A stretch of 9,161 nt of DNA from Deltaproteobacteria bacterium GWA2_55_10 (GTDB lineage: Bacteria; Desulfobacterota; GWC2-55-46). The notes under the pieces were generated by a model. The model ran no database searches, was not told the origin of the DNA, and was given only the letters and a program-made list of their open reading frames with translations. Position numbers and translations under genes: made by a program. Of the stretch, positions 1 to 6,491 are shown piece by piece. Position 1 is the stretch's first letter; every line of letters begins with the position of its first letter. The DNA lies in NCBI GenBank assembly GCA_001797415.1, contig MGPL01000016.1, positions 1 through 9,161 of the forward strand, read 5' to 3'.

Positions 1-1
1 C

Positions 2-688
2 GGCGGCGGCTCCAACAACCCGGACTTCGACATCGGCGAAAGGGTGATCGCGCCGGTGCTCAGGGCCAAGGGCATAGACAAGCTGGATTATATCCTCCTG
101 AGCCACGCGCAGCGAGACCACATGGGAGGACTGGCCTTCATAGCAGAAAATTTCAAGGTGGGTGAGTTCTGGTGGAACGGGCAGGGCAGCCTGGGCGCGC
201 TTAAAGGGGCTCTTGAGAGGGGGGACGTCAAGGTCAGCGACACGCGCGCCATCGGCAAAAAAGAGGTCGGCAATGTCGTCCTGGAATTCCTGCACTCGTC
301 AGACGACGCTCAGCTGGATATCAATGAAATGTCCGCGGTTATGAAGTTGAGCTACGGGGAAAAGGGCTTTCTATTCACTGGCGACATAGGCGAAAAAACT
401 GAGGCATTGCTTGCAGGCAGGTCCATTGGGGCCGTCGTTCTCAAGTCGCCGCACCACGGGTCAAAGGGCTCTTCTTCATCCGAGTTTCTTAATTCAGTCA
501 ATCCGTCCATAGTAGTAATATCCGTGGGCAGGAGAAATGCCTTCGGCTTTCCCCACAAGGAGACGCTTGAAAGATACTCCGCGATCGGAGCCAAGGTGAT
601 GAGGACCGACCTTGGCGGGGCAGCCGTGTTCGAGACCGACGGCAGATACCTCTATTCCGGCTCTTATTTGACTGATAGGGGCCTATAG
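2..688 (+). CDS. comEC: ComEC/Rec2-like metallo-beta-lactamase-fold domain (5'-truncated)
   Basis: This is the C-terminal part of a protein whose frame is open from the window edge, so the true start lies upstream. The first visible residues, GGGSNN..FDIGERV, match the strand entering the metallo-beta-lactamase (MBL) fold of ComEC/Rec2, the inner-membrane channel for DNA uptake in transformation. The metal-site motif is reduced, SHAQRDHMGG (His35, Asp39, His40 of the visible part); this HxxxDH form is usual in ComEC, whereas most MBL enzymes have HxHxDH. Further family landmarks are an N..SAV strand, LFTGD, SPHHGSKGSSS and a late SVGRRNAFGFPH segment. The stop is followed 14 bases later by a palindromic repeat. 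The ComEC transmembrane competence domain would lie upstream of the window and cannot be confirmed; a stand-alone ComEC-like MBL protein is the alternative. Confidence 0.85.
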   Translation, partial: GGGSNNPDFDIGERVIAPVLRAKGIDKLDYILLSHAQRDHMGGLAFIAENFKVGEFWWNGQGSLGALKGALERGDVKVSDTRAIGKKEVGNVVLEFLHSSDDAQLDINEMSAVMKLSYGEKGFLFTGDIGEKTEALLAGRSIGAVVLKSPHHGSKGSSSSEFLNSVNPSIVVISVGRRNAFGFPHKETLERYSAIGAKVMRTDLGGAAVFETDGRYLYSGSYLTDRGL

Positions 689-702
689 ATTATACTTCCC
701 AT

Positions 703-840
703 CAGGCTGCTGAAAAAGTCCATCTGCTTTGTTGGCCTCAAAGCGAGTCATTGCGACGTACAGAAAGAGTACGCCTCATTCCTCGCTCCCCGATTTAACC
801 GGGGCCTCGCATACGGAGCTTTTTGAGCAGCCGGAATAAA
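703..840. repeat. Dispersed palindromic (MITE/REP-like) element, copy 1
   Basis: A 138-base block that recurs at 6323-6460 with roughly 85% identity by eye and a few single-base indels. Its ends form an imperfect inverted repeat: GGCTGCTGAAAAAGTCC on the left against GGAGCTTTTTGAGCAGCC on the right. A central hairpin, CGTAC (757-761) / GTACG (769-773), is conserved in the second copy. No coding frame runs through it. Elements with these termini are, from memory, widely scattered in deltaproteobacterial and related genomes. It lies between the ComEC-like gene and the DUF4124 gene and could act as a structured RNA or a weak terminator in the transcript, which is inference. Confidence 0.85.
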
Positions 841-861
841 GCGGAGTTTTTAACCAATTTT

Positions 862-876
862 AATACCTGAGGTATT
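862..876 (+). promoter_or_regulatory. Hairpin overlapping the ribosome binding site of the DUF4124 gene
   Basis: AATACC (862-867) and GGTATT (871-876) form a perfect 6-bp dyad with a TGA loop. The likely Shine-Dalgarno bases GAGGT (869-873) sit in the loop and right arm, 6 nt before the ATG at 880. The hairpin could mask the ribosome binding site, or the dyad could be a DNA operator. The pairing is seen directly; a regulatory role is inferred, and the stem is only moderately stable. Confidence 0.4.
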
Positions 877-879
877 CCC

Positions 880-1401
880 ATGAGGCCCTTTCTCGTACTC
901 GTCGCCCTTTTATTCGCAGTCTCCCCGGCTTTTGCAGACCTCTACCAGTGGACCGACCAGCAGGGGGTCGTACACATAACCGACAGCCTGGAAAAGGTGC
1001 CGCAGGCATACAGGGGGAAGGTCAGGGTAATAAAGGAAGGCGTTAAAGAGGCAGGGCCTGCTCTCGAGACTACGACGCCACCCCCGCTTACAACCGAACC
1101 AGGAGCCGAGCTTTACGGCGACCAGACGCTCGAATGGTGGCGGCAGTCGTTCAACAGAAAGACGACCGATATAGACCAGCTGCAGTCTTCAATAAACGCC
1201 AAGACCGAGTTCATGACGTTATTCGAAAGCGGCAGGAGGGTCGGCCAGATTTATACGCCCGACCAGGTCGCGAGATACAATCTTTACCGGAGCGAGATGC
1301 CCGAAGACCTCCGCAGGCTCTCTGAGCTGAGGGAAGAATACGAGGAGCTCCAGAGGCGCGCGACTATAGCCGGCGTGCCCAGGGAGATAAGGGAGCAGTA
1401 A
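880..1401 (+). CDS. Secreted DUF4124-domain protein
   Basis: A 173-residue protein starting at ATG 880 with GAGGT at a 6-nt spacing. Residues 1-19 form a typical signal peptide (Arg near the N-terminus, hydrophobic core LVLVALLFAV, cleavage after AFA). The mature protein begins with DLYQWTDQQGVVHITDS, the hallmark of DUF4124: an aromatic-rich beta motif with W-x-D and G-x-x-x-x-T/S-D. A Thr/Pro-rich linker (about 64-74) follows, then a charged, probably helical or coiled-coil region (about 95-163) rich in Glu, Arg and Leu. It should reside in the periplasm or be anchored at the envelope. DUF4124 proteins have no established biochemical role, so no function is assigned. The gene stands alone, with repeats on both sides and a candidate terminator about 200 bases downstream. 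Confidence 0.88.
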   Translation: MRPFLVLVALLFAVSPAFADLYQWTDQQGVVHITDSLEKVPQAYRGKVRVIKEGVKEAGPALETTTPPPLTTEPGAELYGDQTLEWWRQSFNRKTTDIDQLQSSINAKTEFMTLFESGRRVGQIYTPDQVARYNLYRSEMPEDLRRLSELREEYEELQRRATIAGVPREIREQ

Positions 1402-1410
1402 GGCTTTAGT

Positions 1411-1440
1411 TCGTCATTCTGAGCAAAGCGAAGAATCTGC
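1411..1440. repeat. Short dispersed intergenic repeat signature
   Basis: The bases TCGTCATTCTGAGCAAAGCG, followed by AAGAATCTGC, match a short repeat signature often seen between genes of many bacterial genomes (typical core: CATTCTGAGCGAAGCGAAGAATCT). It contains a small dyad, TTCT...AGAA. Assignment is from memory of the pattern; there is no second copy in this window. Confidence 0.5.
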
Positions 1441-1484
1441 CTGTCGGGGTTTATGCCCGGCCAGATTGCTGCGTGAGTTTGTTT

Positions 1485-1575
1485 CCTCTCCCCCTGGGGG
1501 TGTACGGAGTAAGGTGAGGGGGCGTTTTTCAATACCGTCCCCCTCATCCCAGCCTTCTCCCCGGAGGGGAGAAGG
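1485..1575. repeat. Compound inverted repeat with three nested hairpins
   Basis: Two inverted copies of a motif of about 37 bases flank a short centre. The left copy (about 1485-1522), read on the minus strand, gives CCCCCTCACC, a variable part, then CCCCCAGGGGGAGAGG. The right copy (1539-1575) reads CCCCCTCATCC, a variable part, then CTCCCCGGAGGGGAGAAGG. Within it, TGAGGGGG (1515-1522) pairs with CCCCCTCA (1539-1546), and CCTTCTCCCC (1553-1562) pairs perfectly with GGGGAGAAGG (1566-1575) around a GGA loop. The pattern resembles the common 'CCCTCACC...CTCTCCCC' intergenic repeats. It could be a mobile palindromic element or a bidirectional transcription barrier. Confidence 0.65.
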
Positions 1576-1599
1576 AGAAAAAGGCTCCTGGTGATTTCG

Positions 1600-1629
1600 A
1601 TACCCCGCGCCTTATCGCGGTATTTTTTT
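1600..1629 (+). terminator. Probable rho-independent terminator (plus strand)
   Basis: A GC stem CCGCG (1605-1609) / CGCGG (1616-1620) with a 6-nt loop is extended, past a two-base bulge, by ATA/TAT pairs and followed at once by a T tract (1623-1629). It would end transcripts coming from the DUF4124 gene about 200 bases upstream. On the minus strand the same stem is not followed by a T tract, so it should work only in the plus direction. Confidence 0.55.
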
Positions 1630-1781
1630 AAATACGGGGTGAGCGGAGGATGGCGGCAGATAGCGGGCCAGCCTTATTCCCAGACCGCTCGGCAGCCCGT
1701 AAAAAGGCTTACTTTAAGACGTTTTAAAATGGTTTATTCCAGAGTTTGCGGAGGTGGTTTGTCTGATATAGGGGAACCGCT

Positions 1782-2624
1782 TTAAATCTTTACTTCTGTC
1801 CCGGCCGCCACGGCAAAGCATTCGAGCTTTGAACCCTTCTGCCTTATAACATCTTTGCAGTCCCTTACCATCTCATCGACCTGGCTGTCGGTCCTGTCCT
1901 GGTTCTGGTGGAACAGGCCGAGCGTCTTGACGTTGGATTCCAGCGCGAGGTTGAGCGTATCCAGATAGACCGAATGGCCCCAGCCCTTTGTCGCTGACTC
2001 GTACTCTTCCCTCTTGTATTCGGCGTCGTGATAGAGGAGGTCCGCGCCCGTGCAGAAGCGCTTGTAATCGTCGTAGCCCAGTCCGAACGGGTGGCGGAAG
2101 GTGAGCTCGTTGTCAGTCAGGAATACAAACGACCTGCCGTCCTCCTCGAGCCTGTAGCCCACGCCCTGGTTCGGATGGCTTAATGGGATGGTGCTTATGT
2201 TGACCGAGCCTATCGAGTAGCCCTTCAAGCCCATGCCGAGAAAGCTTATGTCCGCGCTTATGTCCTCGAGCTCTATCGGGAAGTTCGGGGCTGTCATGGT
2301 CTTGGATATTATGCGTTTCAGCGAGTCCTGGGTGGGCTGCGGGCCGTAGATGCTTATCCGGCTCTCTTTCCTGTATATGGGTTTGAAGAACGGAAAGCCG
2401 GAGAGGTGGTCCCAGTGCGCGTGGGTCAAAAGCATGTGGATATCGCGCGTCCCGTTCCGGGCGAGCCTGTTGCCCAGGCACCTTATGCCAGTGCCTGCGT
2501 CGATTACGATGAGGTCGCCGGAGTCGCTCACCACCTCTATGCATGTGGTGTCGCCGCCGTACTTCAGGAAATCCTCGCCAGAAACAGAAATGGACCCGCG
2601 CGAGCCCCAGCAGCGTATCAGCAT
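1782..2624 (-). CDS. MBL-fold metallo-hydrolase (PhnP/RNase Z-like superfamily)
   Basis: A 280-residue protein, complete in length for this family. It opens with CWGSRGS...GGDTTCIEV, typical of phosphodiesterase-like MBL proteins, followed by LIVIDAGTG. Metal-binding motifs are visible: THAHWDH (His68, His70, Asp72, His73), LSHP (His150), FLTDNE (Asp171), LLYHDAEY (Asp200), GWGHS (His217) and LFHQNQDRTD (His239). All expected ligands are present, so it should be an active dinuclear metal hydrolase in the cytoplasm, probably on a phosphodiester or cyclic nucleotide-like substrate; the substrate cannot be read from sequence. The ATG start has AAGGA 6-7 nt upstream. It lies downstream of larC in the same direction, but with 146 bases between them and its own promoter. 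RNase Z and PhnP are less likely because their specific exosite or partner genes are not seen. Confidence 0.85.
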   Translation of the reverse strand: MLIRCWGSRGSISVSGEDFLKYGGDTTCIEVVSDSGDLIVIDAGTGIRCLGNRLARNGTRDIHMLLTHAHWDHLSGFPFFKPIYRKESRISIYGPQPTQDSLKRIISKTMTAPNFPIELEDISADISFLGMGLKGYSIGSVNISTIPLSHPNQGVGYRLEEDGRSFVFLTDNELTFRHPFGLGYDDYKRFCTGADLLYHDAEYKREEYESATKGWGHSVYLDTLNLALESNVKTLGLFHQNQDRTDSQVDEMVRDCKDVIRQKGSKLECFAVAAGTEVKI

Positions 2625-2628
2625 GGCA

Positions 2629-2643
2629 GTCCTTTTCGAGGAC
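2629..2643 (-). promoter_or_regulatory. Hairpin enclosing the ribosome binding site of the metallo-hydrolase gene
   Basis: On the minus strand GTCCT and AGGAC form a perfect 5-bp stem around a CGAAA loop, ending 4 bases before the ATG. The Shine-Dalgarno bases AAGGA (with GGAC in the downstream arm) are partly inside the stem. This could reduce translation initiation. It is a visible pairing with an inferred role; five base pairs alone make only a modest barrier. Confidence 0.35.
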
Positions 2644-2714
2644 CATTCAGGTTTAGGAGGATTTTCATAGGCTCAGACCCCTGGTTTGGATTCCAGGTGA
2701 AATTATAGCAACGT

Positions 2715-2743
2715 ATTATAATGAGATGTGTGACTTTAGTCAA
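2715..2743 (-). promoter_or_regulatory. Sigma-70 promoter for the metallo-hydrolase gene
   Basis: Read on the minus strand, TTGACT (2743-2738) is followed after exactly 17 bases by a perfect TATAAT (2720-2715). This matches five of six -35 bases and all six -10 bases at the optimal spacing. It predicts a start near 2708 and a leader of about 84 nt before ATG 2624. It sits just past the larC stop, so the metallo-hydrolase can be expressed apart from the upstream operon. The leader also holds a small CCTGG/CCAGG hairpin (2680-2697). Confidence 0.8.
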
Positions 2744-2770
2744 TCAAAGATGGAAAAAATGGAACCGGGA

Positions 2771-3952
2771 TTAAATAATGTTCGCCGTGGCCGCCGAGCG
2801 GGCAGCGTCTATGACGGTCTTGAGGGCAACGCCTTTTTTTTCCGCGACGGCGCGGCAGTCCTCGTATTCAGGCTGGACGTTTACGGCCTTCCCGGCCCGA
2901 AAAGAGACCTTGACCGGAATACTCCCGAAAGGAGTCTTGACCTTCATCATCTTCCTTTCAAGGCAGTGCCTCTCTACCGGATAGGTCCTTACGCCTATCG
3001 AGGTCGATTCTTCGAATATAAGGCCGAGCAGGGCATCTTTGTCAGAGTGCCTGCCGAGCACAGTAAGGAGCACGCCGGGCCTGGACTTCTTCATCTGCAC
3101 CGGAGTATAGAAGGCGTCGAGCGCGCCCTTTGCAAGGAGCTTCTCAAGGAGGTATCCCGCGACCTGGGGGCTCATGTCGTCTATATTTGTCTCGAGCACA
3201 AGAAGCTCTTCTGTCCCTGCGGCCGGCTTTGACTTGCTATCCACGCTGCCGAGGATGGCCCTGACGAGGTTGGCCGATTCCTTGAAGTCCTTCTTCCCCG
3301 CTCCGTAGCCGATCCTCTCGATGGTCATGGCCGGCATTGTGCCGAACCCAGCTATTGTCTTCATTATGGCCGCGCCGGTAGGAGTAGTAAGCTCGAAGGC
3401 AATCGATGAGGGGGCCACAGGCGCTCCCTTCAGTATTTCCACTGGGGCGGGGGCTGGAATTGGTATCCTGCCGTGCATCGTATCTGCCCAGCCGGTGCCG
3501 AGCGGCAGAGGCGAGCAGACGACCTCATCCGGTTTCAATATGTCAATCGCGATCGCCGCGCCGATGATGTCTATAATGGAATCCATCGCGCCTATCTCGT
3601 GAAAGTGGACTGCGTCAGCGGCAACATTGTGTATCTTCCCCTCTGCCTCTGCGATTATCCTGAATATCTCCGTTGAGAGCTTCTTTACTCCGGGTTTCAA
3701 CTCGCTCCCTGAGATTATCTTCTTTATGTCGCGGAACGTCCGGTGATGGTGGCCCTCATGGATTTTCACCCTGAAGGTAGTGCCGGTGATCGAATGGCGG
3801 GATTCTTTCTTTACAGCGACTTTTATTCTGTCGACAGGGAGCTTTCTGAGCTCGCGCAGTATGGCCTTGTGGTCGACCCCAAGGTCTATGAGGGAGGCCA
3901 GGAACATATCGCCGCTTATGCCCATGGGGCAGTCGAAGTAGAGGAGTCGCAT
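2771..3952 (-). CDS. larC: Nickel-pincer cofactor biosynthesis protein LarC (CTP-dependent nickel insertion)
   Basis: LarC (DUF111/TIGR00299 family) inserts nickel into pyridinium-3,5-bisthiocarboxylate mononucleotide, using CTP, as the last step of NPN cofactor synthesis in the cytoplasm. The N-terminal LLYFDCPMGISGDM, the His-rich GHHH segment (about residues 67-70), VHFHEIGAMDSIIDIIG (about 115-131), GTGWADTMHGRIPIPAPA and the C-terminal NIDDMSPQVAGYLLEKL...MKKSRPG are all family landmarks. Its 393 residues are full length. The protein is one unbroken frame; in Lactobacillus plantarum LarC is made by a programmed frameshift between two frames. I prefer ATG 3952, two bases past the larB stop, because AGG lies 5 nt upstream. 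A GTG at 3958 in the same frame would overlap the larB stop by 4 bases (GTGA) but has a poor ribosome site. Translation is probably coupled to larB. Confidence 0.92.
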   Translation of the reverse strand: MRLLYFDCPMGISGDMFLASLIDLGVDHKAILRELRKLPVDRIKVAVKKESRHSITGTTFRVKIHEGHHHRTFRDIKKIISGSELKPGVKKLSTEIFRIIAEAEGKIHNVAADAVHFHEIGAMDSIIDIIGAAIAIDILKPDEVVCSPLPLGTGWADTMHGRIPIPAPAPVEILKGAPVAPSSIAFELTTPTGAAIMKTIAGFGTMPAMTIERIGYGAGKKDFKESANLVRAILGSVDSKSKPAAGTEELLVLETNIDDMSPQVAGYLLEKLLAKGALDAFYTPVQMKKSRPGVLLTVLGRHSDKDALLGLIFEESTSIGVRTYPVERHCLERKMMKVKTPFGSIPVKVSFRAGKAVNVQPEYEDCRAVAEKKGVALKTVIDAARSAATANII

Positions 3953-3954
3953 TG

Positions 3955-4701
3955 TCACCTGTTAATGAGGCTTGCCACGAAGGCGGCGCCGAAGCCGTTG
4001 TCGATGTTTACCACGGAAATACCGGATGCGCAGGAGTTGAGCATGGCCATCAGGGTCGTGAGGCCGCCGAGGTTCGCGCCGTAGCCCACGCTTGTGGGCA
4101 CGGCAATGACGGGACGGGAAACAAGGCCGGCGACGACGCTGGGGAGAGCGCCTTCCATGCCGGCGACCGCGATAATGACGTTGGCCTCCCAGAGATCGTC
4201 TTTCCTGTGGAGGAGCCTGTGGATGCCTGAGACTCCGACATCGTAGAGCCTCATGACCCTGTTCCCCATGCATTCTGCGGTAACGGCGGCTTCTTCAGCG
4301 ACTGGCACGTCTGACGTGCCGGCGCAGATAACAAGCACTGTGCCCTTGCCAACGGGCTTTACGGGGTGGGATTTCACGAAAAAAGTCCGTGAGACCTCTT
4401 TGTACTCTCCCTTTGAGAAGGCCTTTTTAAGGGCCCTGCCTTTTGGCGGGTCCAGTCTGGTGACGAGCACATTCTCTTTGCGTTTCAGCATGCTCGATAT
4501 TATGGCCTTCATCTGCGCGACTGTCTTGCCCTGTCCGAATATGACCTCGGGGAAGCCCTGGCGTAACGACCTGTGCGTATCGAGCGTGGCGAACTCGAGC
4601 TCCTCGAATGGGAGTCTCTTCAAGGCCTCGAGGGCATCTGCTACCCCGACCCTGTCGCTTTTTACATCCTCAAGGAGTTTTTTCAAGAGCTTTACGTTCA
4701 T
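3955..4701 (-). CDS. larB: Nickel-pincer cofactor biosynthesis protein LarB (NaAD carboxylase/hydrolase)
   Basis: LarB carboxylates the pyridinium ring of nicotinic acid adenine dinucleotide and releases AMP, giving pyridinium-3,5-biscarboxylate mononucleotide for LarE. At 248 residues it has family length. The N-terminal region carries DTHRSLRQGFPEVIFGQGKT (about 41-60). The C-terminal half is PurE/AIR-carboxylase-like: CAGTSDVPVAEEA (126-138), VAGMEGALPSVVAGLVSRPVIAVPTSVGYG (about 179-208), then MLNSCASG. Cys224 there corresponds, as I recall, to the cysteine that forms the substrate adduct in characterised LarB. The ATG overlaps the cheA stop as ATGA, and the larB stop abuts larC. LarE, the sulfur-transfer enzyme, is not in the window. 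Confusion with PurE is unlikely because of the LarB-specific N-terminal part and the larC neighbour. Confidence 0.93.
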   Translation of the reverse strand: MNVKLLKKLLEDVKSDRVGVADALEALKRLPFEELEFATLDTHRSLRQGFPEVIFGQGKTVAQMKAIISSMLKRKENVLVTRLDPPKGRALKKAFSKGEYKEVSRTFFVKSHPVKPVGKGTVLVICAGTSDVPVAEEAAVTAECMGNRVMRLYDVGVSGIHRLLHRKDDLWEANVIIAVAGMEGALPSVVAGLVSRPVIAVPTSVGYGANLGGLTTLMAMLNSCASGISVVNIDNGFGAAFVASLINR

Positions 4702-6308
4702 GCGCCTGCTGCCTTTGATATTATCTGCTGAACATCGAGAAGGAAGACCGGCCTGCCGTCGCCCATGATGGTCAGCCCGGTCGCGCCCCAGAGCTTCGAG
4801 ATCGGGGGCAGGAGCGGCTTCACGTATGCGTCAATCTCGTCCCCGAAGTCGTCGACCTTGAGCGCTGCCAGATGCTGGCCCGCGCCCAAAATCGGCCCTG
4901 CGTCGACAAGGATAAGGGTCGCGCCCGGCCTTGCCTTTTCAGCTATGCCGAACAGCTCTGCCAGAGGCACCACCGGGACCTGCACGCCTTCGAATGAGAA
5001 GACGCCGCCCCCGATGTCGTCTTTGCCTGTCTCTATGACCCGTTCTATCTTTGAGATGGGAAGCAGGAACTGCTCAGGGCCGATGCTGACTATCAACACC
5101 TTTGTTATCGACGTGGTGCGCGGCAGCTCCATTATGATTTTTGTGCCTTTTCCTTCCGCTGATTCTATTCCGAGAGCGCCGCCGAGCGCCTCCACAGAGT
5201 CCTTCACGACATCCATGCCAACGCCCCTGCCCGATGTGCCCGTGACCTTATCGGCAGTGGAGAGGCCCGGCATGCAGACGAGCTTTAAGAGCTCCCTGTC
5301 GGGCATGGATGCGAGCCTCTCGGCGGAAAGACCCCTTTCAGCCGCTTTCTTCCGGAGCCGCTCCCTGTTTATGCCCCGGCCGTCGTCGGAGATCTCGATG
5401 ACCGCCCGGTCCCTTCTCGTGTAGGCCTTTATCTTGATGGCGCCTACGGACAGTTTACCGCATTCCACCCGTTCCTGCGCGCTCTCAATGCCGTGGTCGA
5501 CGGCATTTCTTATGATATGCACCAGGGGCGAGGCAAGCCCTTCCAATATGGCCCTGTCCAGGCTTATGTCCATGCCCTCGGATGTCAACGACACCTCTTT
5601 GCCCGAACCGCTCGTAAGGTCGCGCACGACCCTCGGAAGGCCTGCTATGAGGTCTTCCAGAGGGAGCATGCGCGCGGAGAGTATGTTTTTGTGGATGGTA
5701 CTTATCGATTTGCCGAGTACGTGCACGCCCTCCTTGATCTCTATCGAGCGCGACGAATGCGAGAGCGCCTTGAATGAGGAGAGGGCCATGAAAAGGTCGC
5801 CTACAGTGGCAAGGAGGTCGTCGAATACGCTGCCCTCGACCTTCATGACCTCGGAGAGCCTCAATGCCTCTGTCTTTGGCTGAGGCGCAACGCTGGCGGC
5901 AGGCGGCTGGGTTGCGGCAGGCGCGCTCCCACCTACCACAGAGGCCGTAAGCTCATCGATAAGGGGCGTTATCTCTACATCAAGAGGCTCGTCCCTCTCT
6001 ACCCTGTCGGTAAGCTCTCTCAATGCGTCCAGGCACTTGAGGAGCGCGGTAGCCATGCTCGAATTCAGGGAGAGCTTTCCTGAGCGGAGCTTGTCGAGCA
6101 GGTCTTCCTCGGCGTGGGCAAGCCTCATCACGGGCGTATACCCCATAGAGGCTGACATGCCCTTTATGGAATGGTAATGGCGGAAGAGCGCGTCGAGGAC
6201 ATCCTTCTGCGACGGGTCCTTCTCAAGGGAGAGAAGCCCCGATTCTATCTCAGCAAGGTGGGTCCTCGCCTCCTGCAGGTATATGCCCTTGTATTTGGAG
6301 ATGTCCAT
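4698..6308 (-). CDS. cheA: Chemotaxis histidine kinase CheA
   Basis: A 536-residue soluble CheA, shorter than the roughly 650-residue E. coli protein. Order of domains: Hpt/P1 (1-105) with phospho-acceptor His46 in HYHSIKG; a short Pro/Ala-rich linker (about 125-147) where a P2 CheY-docking domain would normally lie; the P3 dimerisation helices (about 150-235); the P4 ATPase with N box HIIRNAVDHGIE (Asn268), DDGRGI (308-313) and GLSTADKVTGTSGRGVGMD (348-366); and the CheW-like P5 (about 399-530). All catalytic elements are intact. It would autophosphorylate on His46 under receptor control and pass phosphate to CheY. ATG 6308 is the only plausible start, but no clear Shine-Dalgarno is visible; a palindromic repeat ends 15 bases upstream. 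The stop overlaps larB (ATGA), so larB translation is likely coupled. Confidence 0.95.
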   Translation of the reverse strand: MDISKYKGIYLQEARTHLAEIESGLLSLEKDPSQKDVLDALFRHYHSIKGMSASMGYTPVMRLAHAEEDLLDKLRSGKLSLNSSMATALLKCLDALRELTDRVERDEPLDVEITPLIDELTASVVGGSAPAATQPPAASVAPQPKTEALRLSEVMKVEGSVFDDLLATVGDLFMALSSFKALSHSSRSIEIKEGVHVLGKSISTIHKNILSARMLPLEDLIAGLPRVVRDLTSGSGKEVSLTSEGMDISLDRAILEGLASPLVHIIRNAVDHGIESAQERVECGKLSVGAIKIKAYTRRDRAVIEISDDGRGINRERLRKKAAERGLSAERLASMPDRELLKLVCMPGLSTADKVTGTSGRGVGMDVVKDSVEALGGALGIESAEGKGTKIIMELPRTTSITKVLIVSIGPEQFLLPISKIERVIETGKDDIGGGVFSFEGVQVPVVPLAELFGIAEKARPGATLILVDAGPILGAGQHLAALKVDDFGDEIDAYVKPLLPPISKLWGATGLTIMGDGRPVFLLDVQQIISKAAGA

Positions 6309-6322
6309 GTAGGGGGTTCCAG

Positions 6323-6460
6323 CAGGCTGCTGAAAAAGTCCATCTGCTGCGTTGGCTTCAGAAGCTCGTCACTGCAGCGTACATGAAGAGTACGCATCAT
6401 TCCTCGCTCCCTGATTCAACCGGGGCCTTGCATATGGAGCTTATTTGAAGCCTGAATAAA
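6323..6460. repeat. Dispersed palindromic (MITE/REP-like) element, copy 2
   Basis: Second copy of the element at 703-840. The first 25 bases are identical, as are blocks around the central hairpin and the AACCGGGGCC region. The central stem here is GCGTAC (6377-6382) / GTACGC (6390-6395), one pair longer than in copy 1. A further partial inverted complement to the left end, GTCTTTCAGCAAG, lies just beyond at 6467-6479, so the element may extend to about 6479. It fills most of the 183-base gap between cheY and cheA, and so was probably inserted inside the chemotaxis operon. Confidence 0.85.
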
Positions 6461-6491
6461 GTCGGGGTCTTTCAGCAAGTATAGAATGCAA

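Larger units (their letters stand above)
1402..1781. other. Gene-free intergenic stretch with repeat elements
   Basis: These 380 bases separate the convergent DUF4124 gene (plus) and metallo-hydrolase gene (minus). No open frame here has a ribosome binding site or recognisable protein features. The stretch holds a short dispersed-repeat signature near 1411-1440, a compound inverted repeat at 1485-1575 and a probable terminator at 1600-1629. In 1640-1781 I see nothing recognisable, and in particular no good terminator for the minus-strand gene ending at 1782. Confidence 0.7.

Noticed and set aside
1591..1785. 64-codon plus-strand open frame
   Set aside because: It begins inside the terminator/repeat region, lacks a ribosome binding site and runs into the opposite-strand gene; no protein signature.
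2701..2770. Possible terminator after larC on the minus strand
   Set aside because: There is a T-rich run but no GC stem before it, so read-through into the metallo-hydrolase gene cannot be excluded.
2726..3232. 168-codon plus-strand frame opposite larC
   Set aside because: A shadow of the larC coding strand; the minus-strand protein has clear family motifs throughout.
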